From NCBI GenBank assembly GCA_012031045.1, contig JAAUUR010000002.1:1-35693 (forward strand): a DNA stretch of 35,693 bases, given 5' to 3'. A program made the translations under genes and the position numbers. This document shows positions 11,223 to 22,709 of the stretch, piece by piece. Source of the stretch: Leptolyngbyaceae cyanobacterium SM2_5_2 (GTDB taxonomy: Bacteria; Cyanobacteriota; Cyanobacteriia; Phormidesmidales; Phormidesmidaceae). The notes beneath the pieces were generated by a model. That model saw nothing but the letters and a program-made list of their open reading frames with translations. It was not told where the DNA came from and searched no databases. How positions within the stretch are numbered: the stretch's first letter is position 1; every line of letters begins with the position of its first letter.

Positions 11223-12296
11223 ATGAGCCTATCTCTAAGTTCCGACTCCGTGCTAGAAGTTTTGCGCCCAGTTCAAGACCCTGAACTGCAAAAAAGCCTG
11301 GTTGAGTTAAACATGATCCGCAATGTTGCTATCCGCGATGGTGACGTCAGTTTTACCCTGGTGCTCACTACTCCGGCTTGCCCTCTGCGGGAATTTATCA
11401 TGGAGGACTGCGAAAAGGCGGTACGAACCCTGCCAGGGGTCAATAGGGTCAACATTGAGGTGACGGCTGAAACCCCTCAGCAAAAATCTCTACCCGACCG
11501 CACTAGCATTGAGGGCGTTAAAAATATTGTGGCTGTATCTAGTGGTAAAGGCGGCGTGGGTAAGAGCACGGTCGCTGTGAACCTAGCCGTGGCTTTAGCT
11601 CAGGCGGGTGCCGCCGTAGGGTTGATTGACGCCGATATCTACGGCCCTAATGCACCCATGATGATGGGTTTGAGCGATGCCAATGTTAAGGTTCGTCAAG
11701 GCCCCCAGGGAGAAGTATTGGAACCCGCCTTTAACTACGGCGTCAAGATGGTTTCCATGGGATTTTTGATTGATCGTGACCAGCCTGTTATCTGGCGTGG
11801 CCCTATGCTGAATGGCGTGATTCGGCAGTTCTTGTATCAAGTGCAGTGGGGCAACCTCGACTACCTAATTGTGGATATGCCCCCCGGTACAGGCGATGCT
11901 CAGCTAACGCTAACTCAAGCCGTGCCCATGGCTGGCGCAGTCATTGTGTCAACGCCTCAGAATGTTGCTATTGCCGATGCCCGCCGAGGTTTGAAAATGT
12001 TTCAGCAGCTTCAGGTACCGGTATTGGGAGTCGTTGAGAATATGAGCGTCTTTATCCCTCCGGATGACCCAGAAAAACGCTATGACATCTTTGGTTCTGG
12101 TGGTGGTGAAAAGATATCCGCAGAGCTAGGGGTGCCCCTTTTGGGTTGTGTACCGCTGGAAATGCTGGTGCGGCAAGGTGGCGATCAGGGTATTCCTATT
12201 GTGGTACAGGCTCCTGAATCAGCCTCTGCTAAAGCGCTCTGGGGAATTGCCCAGCAACTGGCAGCTAAAGTTTCCATTGCGGCACTAACCTCCTAA
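11223..12296 (+). CDS. Mrp/ApbC-family Fe-S cluster carrier ATPase
   Basis: N-term MIP18-like domain, VSSGKGGVGKSTVAVNLA, WRGPMLNGVIRQFLYQVQWGNLDYLIVDMPPGTGDAQLTL. Confidence 0.95.
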   Translation: MSLSLSSDSVLEVLRPVQDPELQKSLVELNMIRNVAIRDGDVSFTLVLTTPACPLREFIMEDCEKAVRTLPGVNRVNIEVTAETPQQKSLPDRTSIEGVKNIVAVSSGKGGVGKSTVAVNLAVALAQAGAAVGLIDADIYGPNAPMMMGLSDANVKVRQGPQGEVLEPAFNYGVKMVSMGFLIDRDQPVIWRGPMLNGVIRQFLYQVQWGNLDYLIVDMPPGTGDAQLTLTQAVPMAGAVIVSTPQNVAIADARRGLKMFQQLQVPVLGVVENMSVFIPPDDPEKRYDIFGSGGGEKISAELGVPLLGCVPLEMLVRQGGDQGIPIVVQAPESASAKALWGIAQQLAAKVSIAALTS

Positions 12297-12298
12297 CC

Positions 12299-13557
12299 AT
12301 GTTAAGCACTCAATTTCAAAAACGCTGGCGGCTGTTAGCCAGCGGTTGGCAAGGGGTAGACTGGTTGTTATTTTATTGCCTACCTTGCTAGTTGGGTTTT
12401 CTAGCCTGGTCTTAAGTAGCGTGCAGGTAGGCTTGGGCGAAGTGCGTTACGACCTGAACCATTTGGTTTTAGGAGTATTGGCGCTGACCTTAGCCCTATG
12501 GATTGCACGGCAACGCTATGAGCTACTACAGCAGTGGTATCTGGTTATCTATGCCCTTACCAATGCATCCCTTATTTTGGTCATGTTCATTGGTACAGTT
12601 GGCTCTGGCGCCCAATCCTGGATTGGGGTAGGTAGCTTTTATATTCAACCCTCTGAGTTTGCCAAACTGGGCGTTATTATCACCTTAGCGGCCCTGCTCA
12701 GTCGGCGGGATGCCTCCAATCTATTAGGTCTGGGCACAGCCCTTGGTTTCACAGCCGTTCCATGGGTTTTAATCTTTATTCAGCCCGATTTAGGTACATC
12801 CCTTGTCTTTGGGGCAATTGTGCTGGGTATGTTGTATTGGGCCAACTGTAACCCTGGCTGGCTAGTTCTGTTTGTGTCGCCTTTAATCGCTGCTGTTCTG
12901 TTTCATCTGCTGCTGCCAAGTTGGCTGGCCTGGAGTGCACTCATGGGGGCCATTGCCTGGTTTACCTTGCCATGGCGGTGGTTTAGCACGATACTAGCTA
13001 CCGCTATCAACCTAGTTTCTGGAAAACTTGGTGAGGTGCTGTGGAGTCTACTGCACGACTATCAAAAAGATCGACTCATTCTTTTTCTTGACCCAGATAA
13101 AGATCCCCTCGGTGGTGGGTATCACCTGATCCAGTCGCGCATTGCTATTGGTGCGGGGCGGATTTGGGGCCAGGGGTTAGGCGAAGGTACCCAAACTCAG
13201 CTCAACTTTATCCCCGAACAGCACACTGACTTCATTTTTTCTGCAGTTGGTGAAGAGTGGGGCTTTGTAGGTTGCCTTTTTGTACTAGTAGCCTATTTGT
13301 TTATCTTCTTTCGCTTGGTGGTTATTGCTCAAAACGCTAAGGATGACTTTGGCTCCCTTTTGGTTGTGGGAGTGTTCACGATGTTGGTGTTTCAAGTCGC
13401 TGTTAACATTGGTATGACCATTGGCTTAGCACCCATTACCGGAATTCCACTGCCCTGGATTAGCTATGGTCGCTCAGCCCTGCTAACCAACTTTGTGGCC
13501 CTGGGTGTAGTGCAGTCGGTTGCTAACTTTCGCCATCGCCTTAAGTTTACGGATTAG
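12299..13557 (+). CDS. rodA: Rod-shape determining protein RodA (FtsW/RodA/SpoVE family), frameshift near 12371-12374
   Basis: ATG at 12299 gives MLSTQFQKRWRLLASGWQGVDWLLF. Adding one T joins it to the ILLPTLLVGFSS... frame; contains PDLGTSLVFG and LPWISYGRSALLTN. Confidence 0.88.
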
Positions 13558-13713
13558 TTTTCGTGCGTAGAACAGGGTAAGCCTAGTATAGAAAGGCAGA
13601 AGTACGAAGGCAAAAGACAGAATGGAAAACCTGGATTGGGAAAGGTTTTCGGCCTGGCTAATGAGTGCGTTACTTCCGCCGCAGAGTAATAGGCTCAGCT
13701 CTAGCCTTGGAGC

Positions 13714-15268
13714 CTAGGAACCGGTAGAGTTGTCTAAAGCCTCTATAACCTGCTGATACAATTCGTTAGCGTGGGCTGGGCTAGTACCAATGCAAGTCAG
13801 CCCTAGCTTTCCATACTCTGACAGGCAGCCCCATCAAATGAAAGGCTGCCCCTATACCCAAAATTGAGTTGAAATGGAGCTGTTTACTGACGATGATGTC
13901 CATCAAATCACTAGGTAGAAGCCCCCGATAGTGAGGCTTTTGTAAATTATCTGAAGCCCGATAATAGCGAACCTGTTCTTGCTTAGTGTAGAACAGGCCA
14001 TCTTCCTGGTTAAAACGTCCCTCTGTTAGCATTTTCATAGCCATTAGGGGATGGGTCGTGCCACCCTTTCGTAAATTAATTTCGATAGCCTGGAGATCCC
14101 ATTCAGAGGATACAAAGCCTTGCTTAGGAACAGCGATAAAATCCACTCCAAACCGTTCTAGGGCACCCTGGGCAGCCAGCTCCTTGCCAATCCGTTGACC
14201 CATCTCTTGAATCAGCAACCGATAGTCAGCCCGGGCCGGAAACGAACATCCCAGAAAAATTTGACCATCGGGGCCACCCAATTCCTGGTCATGGGTAGAT
14301 AGAATTTCGACCTTGCCCAATGGCGTAACCCGACCTTGCACACTTGGGGATTGTTTATGGCGGCCTTCTATAAAGGCTTCAGCAATGGCACCTAGGGTAT
14401 GAATTTTTTCGGCAAAGTGAGGCCAGGTTTCGGTAGAACACTGAAAACTTAACGAGTCTAGCGCTGACAGTAAAGCTTTAGCCCGCTCTCGGTGGTTAAC
14501 TGTCCCCGGAGCAACCCCCTGCAGCGGCCGCAGATCTAAAATGGCGTTGCCTTCTCCTGAAAAGCCTTGATTGAGTTTAATGACTAGGCGCTGCAAGGTA
14601 GGCAACTGTTCCCAAACCTCGGCCACCGCCATTGCCAAATCTGTAGCTGAAAAGACTAGTTCACTACCAACCGGGTGTGGAATACCGCAGCGCCTAAAAA
14701 TTTCTCGACTGCCGCTTTTAGTGCCCCAGTGCAGCAGGTCAGGATCCACAGCGAGTAGGGGCAAGCCCAGTTGTAGCGATAACTCTCGCTCTAGGTGGGT
14801 GGAGTTGTAGCAGGTCATGTATCCCTTGTTGGGGTCAATCACCCGGCGAATGCGCTCTAGTAAGCGAGGGCGATCAAGCAATTTCTGTGTCAGCGGCTGG
14901 TGGGAGCCATCATAGGTTGCAAATAAGGTTAATCGTTCGCGGGCATGGGAGCTAGGAATACCCGGCAGCAGCTCTAAATAATAATCTACGATGCTGGGGT
15001 GAAGGGGCTGGGAGGTAACATACACTAGGCGAGTATTTGGGTTACGTAGGCGGATCAATGAAAATAGCAGCCGTTCTTCATAGTGGTTGACCCCCTCAAT
15101 TTTTCGCAGTTCCTCCTGATCCAGGCTGAGGGAAGGTACTACTAGAATATGACGCTCCTGAGTATCAAAATTGTCTGTGGAACACCAGCGCTCTACCAAC
15201 TGCTGTTGCAGTTGCTTAAATTCAGACTGCTGAGTGACTTGCGACTTAACCAGCGACTCTACCCCCAC
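13714..15268 (-). CDS. PGM1-related peptide ligase (ATP-grasp-like), frameshift at C4 run 13829-13832
   Basis: 495 aa ORF plus an out-of-frame C-terminal tail LSEYGKLGLTCIGTSPAHANELYQQVIEALDNSTGS* recovered by removing one G on the coding strand. Confidence 0.75.
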
Positions 15269-15364
15269 GCTTTTACTCCTTCATCGGACAATCGTCAAAA
15301 GACCGCTTCAGCCTGACCTGTTTATGCCAGCGTATAGGTATGGAACGAGTATAGGGGAATAACC

Positions 15365-15390
15365 AAAAAAAAGGAATGCTAGGCATTCCT
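15365..15390 (-). terminator. Rho-independent terminator of the sigF-like gene
   Basis: AGGAATGC-cta-GCATTCCT followed by T8 on the minus strand. Confidence 0.8.
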
Positions 15391-15461
15391 GGGGGGGACA
15401 TTCAACGGCGTCTCCAATAACCTGTGGCTACCGACCTTAGGTTGAAAGGGATCGGTAGATG

Positions 15462-16247
15462 TTAGGGATCTGTTTGCAGATTTTGGGGTTGCAGAAAGGC
15501 AATCATTTCGTCTACCCCACGTTGGATGCGGCGGGTCACCGTCATGGGGCTAACGCCGATCTTCTCAGCTACTTCCTTACGAGATAGACCGTTAAAAAAA
15601 ACAAACTCAATAGCGGCTCTAGTTTTATCTTCCAATTGGTTAAGGGCGCGCTGAATTTGCTGGCGATCCTCCTCTAGAGCCTGCATTAACTGGTAATGCG
15701 TATCAGGCAGGGTATCACCCAGGGTGATATTAGAGTCAATCTGCTGGCAAACAGTGGCATCTAAACTGAGGGGCAGGCGGTTTTTATGGGCCATCTTGAC
15801 CTCTCGCCACTCTCTAACCGACACTCCCAGGGCATCGGCCATTTCGCCATCGGTGGGGGTACGGCCCAGTTCACGCATTAACTCCATCTGCAATTTTTGA
15901 GACTCTTTTTGCAGGTCTTGCCAACGACGGGGAATTTTTACGGTTGTGCCCCGATCTCGCAAGAAGTGCAGCATCTCACCGCGAATATAGGGGACAGCAA
16001 AGGAACTAAAGGCGCAGCCCTGGCCAGGGTTAAATCGTTCAATGGCTCGAATCAGGCCAATGTAGCCAATCTGCTCTAGGTCTTCATAGGGTTCTGAGCA
16101 CTGATGGCTCACCCGATGCGCGATTTTGCGTACTAGACCAGCATTGAGGCGAACCAGCTTGTTGCGGAGTTGGACGGTGGGGGCTTGCTGATATTCCATC
16201 AGTAGTTCCATGCCCCGAGAGCGAATTGAAGAGGTTTGAGTAGCCAT
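15462..16247 (-). CDS. sigF: RNA polymerase sigma factor, SigF-like (group 3)
   Basis: YEDLEQIGYIGLIRAIERFNPGQGCAFSSFAVPYIRGEMLHFLRDRG; C-term HTH GLSRKEVAEKIGVSPMTVTRRIQRGVDEM. Confidence 0.88.
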   Translation of the reverse strand: MATQTSSIRSRGMELLMEYQQAPTVQLRNKLVRLNAGLVRKIAHRVSHQCSEPYEDLEQIGYIGLIRAIERFNPGQGCAFSSFAVPYIRGEMLHFLRDRGTTVKIPRRWQDLQKESQKLQMELMRELGRTPTDGEMADALGVSVREWREVKMAHKNRLPLSLDATVCQQIDSNITLGDTLPDTHYQLMQALEEDRQQIQRALNQLEDKTRAAIEFVFFNGLSRKEVAEKIGVSPMTVTRRIQRGVDEMIAFLQPQNLQTDP

Positions 16248-16493
16248 ATCTGCGGATGTCCTTGCGAGAGCGAGTTCCTTGAGAACTGTGTCCTATTCTC
16301 CGAAGTGACAAGGGGCATCACCATCGTTGATCTACGGGATTCTAAAATGGGCTCTAGCGAGACCTCAGTAATCCTACGGGCAACGGAGCTGACTTTTCCC
16401 CTGAGTGGCTTTCCTTTGGGTACCCAAAAATCAAGATAAGCTAGAGATACCCTTTGAGTATGTCGAACACTTTACATTGGCTTGGGTTGTGCT

Positions 16494-17255
16494 ATGGCGT
16501 TAAGGGCCGTTTTGCTAGATTTTAATGGCGTTATCATCAACGATGAGCCGCTGCACCAGCAACTTATTCAAGATTTGCTGCTAGAAGAAAATCTCCGCCC
16601 TAGCCTAGATGACTATAACCAAGCCTGTTTAGGGCGTACAGATCGAGCCTGCATTGCAGACCTGTGGCACCGCCAAGGGCGAGTTGTAACCGAAGCACAG
16701 CTCAGTAAATTGCTAGAGCGCAAAGCAGCTCGCTACGTTCAAGCCTTGAATAGGCTACCTCACCTGCCACTGTACTCTGGCCTGGATGATGTTATCTATC
16801 AAATTCGAGCCGCCCAGTTAAAGCTGGCTGTTGTTTCCGGGGCGCGCCGCTGTGAAATTGAGACAGTCCTGGCGTTGGCTGGGGTAACCGATCATGTGGC
16901 GCTGATTGTATCGGGTGATGATGTCCCCCAAGCCGGTAGCAAACCGGCTCCAGACAGCTACCTGCTGGCTATTCAGCGGCTCAACGAACAGAATGTAGAT
17001 CTGGCCCTCCAGCCAACCGAGTGTTTGGCTGTAGAGGATTCCTTTTCAGGCATTGAAGCGGCTAAACGGGCCGGTGTGCCCGTTTTGGGTGTAGCCCATG
17101 CCTATCCTTATCACATGATTCATCGCCGAGCCGATTGGGTTGTTGATCATCTCTATGAGATCGATCTTGACTGGCTTAAAGCTTACTATTCCCCAGATTT
17201 AGCCTGCCCTGCAGCAACGGCTGGCTATGATGAGGGTAAGAGCTTTAGCGCTTGA
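16494..17255 (+). CDS. HAD superfamily hydrolase, beta-phosphoglucomutase-like
   Basis: VLLDFNGVIINDEPLHQ, VVSGARRCEIE, AVEDSFSGIEAAKRAGVPVLGV. Confidence 0.88.
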   Translation: MALRAVLLDFNGVIINDEPLHQQLIQDLLLEENLRPSLDDYNQACLGRTDRACIADLWHRQGRVVTEAQLSKLLERKAARYVQALNRLPHLPLYSGLDDVIYQIRAAQLKLAVVSGARRCEIETVLALAGVTDHVALIVSGDDVPQAGSKPAPDSYLLAIQRLNEQNVDLALQPTECLAVEDSFSGIEAAKRAGVPVLGVAHAYPYHMIHRRADWVVDHLYEIDLDWLKAYYSPDLACPAATAGYDEGKSFSA

Positions 17256-17427
17256 GATGGGTAAGCAACCAGCCTGCGACACGGTTCGAGGGTTAGTCTT
17301 GAACGCCGCCATTAAGCGACGACGTGATAAGTAGTTAAATTAGGCTGGTAACATACGCCATTTTCTAGGTTTTGTGCCAATGTAGGTAGCGGCAGAGTGC
17401 CCTTAGCGGGAGTACCGGGTCGATAGA

Positions 17428-18441
17428 ATGAGAAGGCAACTAGCACGATTTGGGCACTGGCGTCGCGCCTGGGCAATTGTTCACAACTGGATTAACAACA
17501 GCTATATGCTCGATTTTTTGAAGTATCGAGTAGGTCAGTCGCCGTGGGCTAAGCTAATTGGGCGCACACTATTAAAGTGGCAGCAGGATGAATGCCTGGA
17601 GATGGGGGCTGCCTTGGCTTACTATGGTGTGTTTTCGCTATTTCCAATGATTCTAGTGGTGTTGAGTGTGGTGGGCTTCTTGATTGGGCCGAGCAGTGCG
17701 GCTTTTAACACAGTGCTTAATTTCGCCCGCGAAGCCTTGCCTCCAGATGCCTTTCCTATCGTACAAACTACGCTAATTCAGTTCCATACTGGCAGTACCA
17801 GTGCGAGCATCATTGGTTTTGGTATTTTGCTGTTTACGGCTAGTGGTTTTTTTGGGGCCCTCAGTCGTTCCTTTGACAAGATTTGGCGGGTGGAGCCGAA
17901 TCATCGATTTGCTACTGGGGTGGGGGCGATCGCCCTCAATTTTATATGGCGACGGTTTTTAGCTTTTCTGCTAGTCATAGGATCGGCTGGGCTGGTGTTT
18001 ATATCGTTACTTTCTAATATTGCTATTGATGCACTACTGCGCTTGCTAGAACGATTCAACACCCTAGTAGCGCTAGAGACGTTGGCTCAAGTGCAGCTTT
18101 TACCCCTATTGCAATTAGGAGTATCTCTTGTGATTTTGATTCTGGTCGTTATGGTGCTGTACAAAGTTCTACCCCGTACCCGGGTCGCCTGGGGTGACAT
18201 TTGGCTAGGCGCACTTTTTACGGCCATTTTGTGGGTAATTTTGCAGCAATTGATCAGTAATAGTGTCATTAGCCTGGGCAGTCGGTTCCACTCCTACGGT
18301 GTGGTGAGTGGCTTTATGGTGCTGATGCTATGGATTTATTTAACTAGCCAGATTTTCTTTTTAGGTGGCGAACTCACCTACGTCTATGCTCACTTATTTG
18401 GCAGTCGGCGGGGGCATAAACGCCTTACCACAAAGCTATAG
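17428..18441 (+). CDS. YihY/BrkB-family inner membrane protein (start could be 17506)
   Basis: CLEMGAALAYYGVFSLFPMILVVLSVVGFL, ALSRSFDKIWRVEP, MVLMLWIYLTSQIFFLGGELTYVYA. Confidence 0.92.
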   Translation: MRRQLARFGHWRRAWAIVHNWINNSYMLDFLKYRVGQSPWAKLIGRTLLKWQQDECLEMGAALAYYGVFSLFPMILVVLSVVGFLIGPSSAAFNTVLNFAREALPPDAFPIVQTTLIQFHTGSTSASIIGFGILLFTASGFFGALSRSFDKIWRVEPNHRFATGVGAIALNFIWRRFLAFLLVIGSAGLVFISLLSNIAIDALLRLLERFNTLVALETLAQVQLLPLLQLGVSLVILILVVMVLYKVLPRTRVAWGDIWLGALFTAILWVILQQLISNSVISLGSRFHSYGVVSGFMVLMLWIYLTSQIFFLGGELTYVYAHLFGSRRGHKRLTTKL

Positions 18442-18486
18442 GCTCATCAATAATCTAGTTGGAGCTACAGACTGATGGGTTGGAGT

Positions 18487-21182
18487 TTAGCCGCGCCATC
18501 CCAGGAGAGCTAGAATTTGGTCGTCTTTGACGTGACTTACCAGATAGTCATGAACAAGCTGATAACGGCCAAGGGGAATTCCTGGCATCATAAATACCAA
18601 GCCTGAGCCTACCAAGACCTCCAGCACTAAGTCGAGCTGGTTGATTGTATAAAGTGCTCCTCGCAGTTTGAGTTCTTCCTCTAAATCTTCTCGACTTTTT
18701 TGAGGACGATAGAGGCGTTTCTCTCGGTCTATATCGGTGAGTAAGTAGAGAATGCCGCGGGCCAGCAACGCATTTTCTTGGCCACAGTCGTTTACGACAA
18801 CATCTAAAAAGCGTTGTACTAAGGTCTCCTTGGGGTGAGGGCCAAGTTGACGGTAGGCGGCCAGCGTATTAATCTCATCGCGCTGCAACTGGGCTCCTAC
18901 CACCTGGAGCTCGATAGGGCGCACCTGGTTGGCAACGGCAAGATCGGCTACTAGCTGGTGAATTAAAGCTTCTTCTAAGAAAAATTGAGCGCCCTGGGTG
19001 AGACGACGAATCAATACTTTTGCGTCGCTAGCCTGGAAGTTGCCGAGGTAATAGCGGTAGTCTCGGCTAAGAATGTCATAGCTGAGGCTATCCAGATCAA
19101 ATCCTCGCTCGATTTCAAGCAGGTAGTGTAGGTAATCTTCTCGGATGGCCAGCACGACCTTGATATAGGGCGTAGCTACGCATTCTACCAGAAAGGCATA
19201 CAGCTCTCGACGCTGAGCTAGCTCTGGGGATTCAGCCAGAAATTCCTCAAACTGATCGAAAATTAGCACAACTTGCCCATAGTGCTGCTCTGTGAGATCT
19301 CTAAGCCGAGTCAGAAGGGCAAAGGCATCGATTGCAGCGGCAGGCGGGGCAGCTTCGGTATTAGGGTCAACTCGTCGCTGAAGCGCTACCTCAAGGGCTT
19401 GATTAATGGCATCGGGCCAGTCACGGTAGCTGTTGACTAAGGCTGGAAACGTAGTTCGCCCTTCCGGGAAGGACTTAGTTAGGGCAGGTACCAGGCCACC
19501 GTAGAGGATAGAACTTTTCCCCACACCCGATGGCCCATGAATAGTGATTAACGGGTAACGGGGTTGCTCCAGGCGAGCAGTGAGGGCGGCAACGTCCTGA
19601 TCGCGTCCAGAGGCTTCTATCTCGGTAGCCAGCAAAGCCTGGATAGCGCTATCTGGACTCGTTGCTAAGGATTCTTGGGGCTGAATGTGGCTAGCCCCGA
19701 TGAAGGCACGCAGCTTAAATTGAGTATCCACCTGACGCTGCTGAAGCTTGATGCGAAAGGCCGCGCGGTAGTCTCGTCGGTTGTAGTGTTGCTGGCGCAG
19801 TATCTCTAAAATGCGTCGATAGAGGGGTAGGTCGAGGCTGGGTTGGGTTTGGTGGAGAGCGTCTTGTAGGCGGGCAATAGCGGTCTCTCCCTGTCCTAGG
19901 TCAATTTGGGTTTGGGCTAGCAAAACAGATACCAGCCCCGCTGGTAACGATCAGCCACCGTAAAGCCATCGTAGTTAGGATCTTCCTGCCTGACCTCAAC
20001 GGCCTCGGCAATGTCGAGAATATTCAGCGCTTTTTCAGCCGCGGCTTGAGCCGCCTGAATGTCTCCCCTGGCCAGGGCCACCTCGGCTAGGTAGCCATAG
20101 TCGCGGGCGAGCCGAACCGCATCACTACAGTGAAGAGCCAAGCCTTGGCGGGCAATCTCCTCCAAGCTGTCCCAGTCCTCCAGTTTTTGTTTGACCTCGG
20201 CCAGGGGATGTAGAAATTTGCCTACCCAGTCTAGCTGGTCATCCTCTCGGAAAATAGCCAGGCAGGCCGCAAAGCAAGCTTGGGCCTTTTCGAGCAGTTG
20301 CCGATAGACAACTCGCTGCACCGTCGCCCAACTGCGCCAAGTGACCCCCAGGTAGAACAATAAAATGGCTTGTTTTTGACGAGGGGTAGGGGTAGGGGGA
20401 GTGAGGGACAACGAGCCAGGCGCGGGCTCACCGGCCTGGGTTTGCCAGTAGGTGAGGCTCTGGTCGAAATAATACCGAGCCAGGTCGAGGTTGCTCTGGT
20501 TGAGGGCATCGCGCCCCTGGAGAAAATTTAGGCTGGCTTCGAGTTCAGTGTCTAGGAGCTGATGAGTTTGGGCTAAATCAACTAGGGCAAACTCTAGTTC
20601 GGTACGGAGGGTAGAACCGGGTTGATAGCGCAACGTATGGGCTGGGTAGGGGCTGTCATCCCCCAAGGAGAGCATGATGTTGAACAGGTCGTTAGCCTTT
20701 TGGTGCAGGGAGCGAACTAACTCTTCAGAGGGATAGTCAAACCGGATAGGGGCAGCGGCAAAGCTTTTGAAGTCAGGAGCATGGCGGTTAAGGAGAGCAA
20801 GGCTGCGGTCATTAACCCAGGCCACCAGAGGAAAGCTAAGGGTTTTGGAAAATTCATCGCGACCCAGGTTAGCCCCCTTGAAAAGGGCTTCGAGTTCCTG
20901 CACCACTTCAAAGCCGGTAATCATTAAAGCTGGCCCTGGTTGAGCGGGCAATCCCAGAACAATGGCGTGGCGCAGGTTTCTGGTCTGAGGCAGCAGTGCC
21001 ACAGCAACCACGGGTGTCGTGGCTTGCAGGTGCTTAACAAGTATGTTCTGTAAGCGTGCATAGTTGCATCGAGCTAGCACCAGAGAAAATTGATTGGGGC
21101 GCAGGGTAATAGCCCGCTTCAGTTCGGCCAGAGCGGTGTGGTTGTGGGCAATAATGGCTTCCTCAGAAAAGGGCGCATTCAT
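18487..21182 (-). CDS. N-terminal degenerate NTPase-like domain + TPR-like helices + STAND-type P-loop NTPase; split by an apparent frameshift at A4 run 19922-19925
   Basis: ORF 19917-21182 (NLGRDEFSKTLSFPLVAWVNDRSLALLNRHAPDFKSFAAAPIRF; helical repeats) and ORF 18487-19923 (Walker A GPSGVGKSS, Walker B VVLIFDQFEEF, C-term YQLVHDYLVSHVK). One added T joins ...RYQRGWYLF to LAQTQIDLGQGETAIARLQDAL. Confidence 0.75.
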
Positions 21183-21184
21183 GA

Positions 21185-22486
21185 TCAGCGTGACTGGGCC
21201 AGCCAGCTTTGGTAGCGAGTTGTTTCGGTCAATAGGGGGTTGATGCCAAACCAGCGGCCCTGGGGGTCACGATATTCGTAAAGAAACAGACTACGCACCA
21301 GAACGTTGTAGTCTTCGTCCCCCTGCACCGCCTGACGAGACACCGCCTGGAGCAGCAAAGTCCACTCATGATCGCTGACTAGACCGACCAGGCTATCGCG
21401 CTCATTGCGAATCACCGCCTCCAGGGTATCGCGTTGGAATGGCGGATCCTGCTTACGGAGGCAGCCATCGAGGAGGCGAATCAGGTTGCGCATGTGGCCA
21501 CCGCTGACGTGGCACAATCGATCCAGAGTAGCCAAATCCTCAAATACCTCGCCGACCTGGTCAATGCGCTGGTTCACATTCAGGTCAGGGAAAGCGCGAA
21601 TTAAAACCATTTGCCGCAGGAGGGCCAGTCCCTGTGAATTAGAGGTGCCGTCGCGATCCTGGAGCGGCACCATAGGCAGCACCAGCGGATTACTGCCAAA
21701 ACGATTGGACAACCGCACCAAATCATTAGAAAACATCAACTCCAGAGGAATGGTGTAAACCATGTGGCAGTCCAGCTGCTTGAGTTGCTCTCCCCGGTCT
21801 ACAAACAAGTATTCTGATTGCAACCGTCCCTGGCCTCTAGGCGCACTATCGACCCGATCCAGATTGTCCATAATGACCACTAACCGATTTTTATTCTGCT
21901 GCTGAAGGGCGGTATTCGCTGGGAGCAGCAACTCGTCATTAATAGCGGTGATGATATTCTTAGTGCGCGGCTCCAGGTATTGGCGGAGCTGACTACGCAT
22001 ATCCGGGCTTTGTTTGGCAGAGGCTGTAATGTTGGCAATGCCAGCGGAAAAGCTGACCTCTGAAATTTCCATTGGCGTTCGCAGGGTTTCGGCCAAATTT
22101 TGGAACAGCGTTTTTAAGTAATTTGGCTTAGTAACAATGCCAATGCTTTCCAGGTGCTCGCTAATATTGTGGGCGATGCTCAGCAAAATATCCGAGATTT
22201 CTACATCGGCCATTTCCAAATCGCGATCAGACTCGAAGTAGACGACTTCGTAGCGGCGCTGGGTGAGACCATTTTTGAGGCGAAACAGCTCCGTAGATTT
22301 GCCGCAGCCAATGTGACCCGTAAACAACTGAGTCGTCGGGCGATTGCTGGCCAGACGGGCAATTTTGCGCTCTAGCTCCTGCACCAGGTCGCCGCCGCGC
22401 ACGGTGGAAAAGTCGATGTAGTAACGCCTATCCCGCAGCGGCTGAGTGGGGTCGCAGGCTTCGTAGAACTCCTGGAGTTTCAGCAT
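21185..22486 (-). CDS. AAA+/STAND-like P-loop ATPase, first gene of the two-NTPase operon
   Basis: Walker A GHIGCGKST, Walker B RLVVIMDNLDRV. Stop codon is 2 nt from the start codon of the next gene. Confidence 0.8.
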   Translation of the reverse strand: MLKLQEFYEACDPTQPLRDRRYYIDFSTVRGGDLVQELERKIARLASNRPTTQLFTGHIGCGKSTELFRLKNGLTQRRYEVVYFESDRDLEMADVEISDILLSIAHNISEHLESIGIVTKPNYLKTLFQNLAETLRTPMEISEVSFSAGIANITASAKQSPDMRSQLRQYLEPRTKNIITAINDELLLPANTALQQQNKNRLVVIMDNLDRVDSAPRGQGRLQSEYLFVDRGEQLKQLDCHMVYTIPLELMFSNDLVRLSNRFGSNPLVLPMVPLQDRDGTSNSQGLALLRQMVLIRAFPDLNVNQRIDQVGEVFEDLATLDRLCHVSGGHMRNLIRLLDGCLRKQDPPFQRDTLEAVIRNERDSLVGLVSDHEWTLLLQAVSRQAVQGDEDYNVLVRSLFLYEYRDPQGRWFGINPLLTETTRYQSWLAQSR

Positions 22487-22709
22487 AGGGCGGGTTGGCT
22501 AGGGTTGATTCCAGGGTATACGATAGAACCCGCCTACGGTAGAACGGGGGTAAAAATCTCTTAAACCCACGGCCCATTGCGGTGGAATCGCCGGGCTGAA
22601 AGATAACGGTGAAGTTGAGCGGCGGCCAGTAATCCTGAAACGAAGTGCGAAGATTTGATCCCGTCCGCTCCATGAGCGCTGTGAAAATAACTCTCCCTTC
22701 TACAATGCC

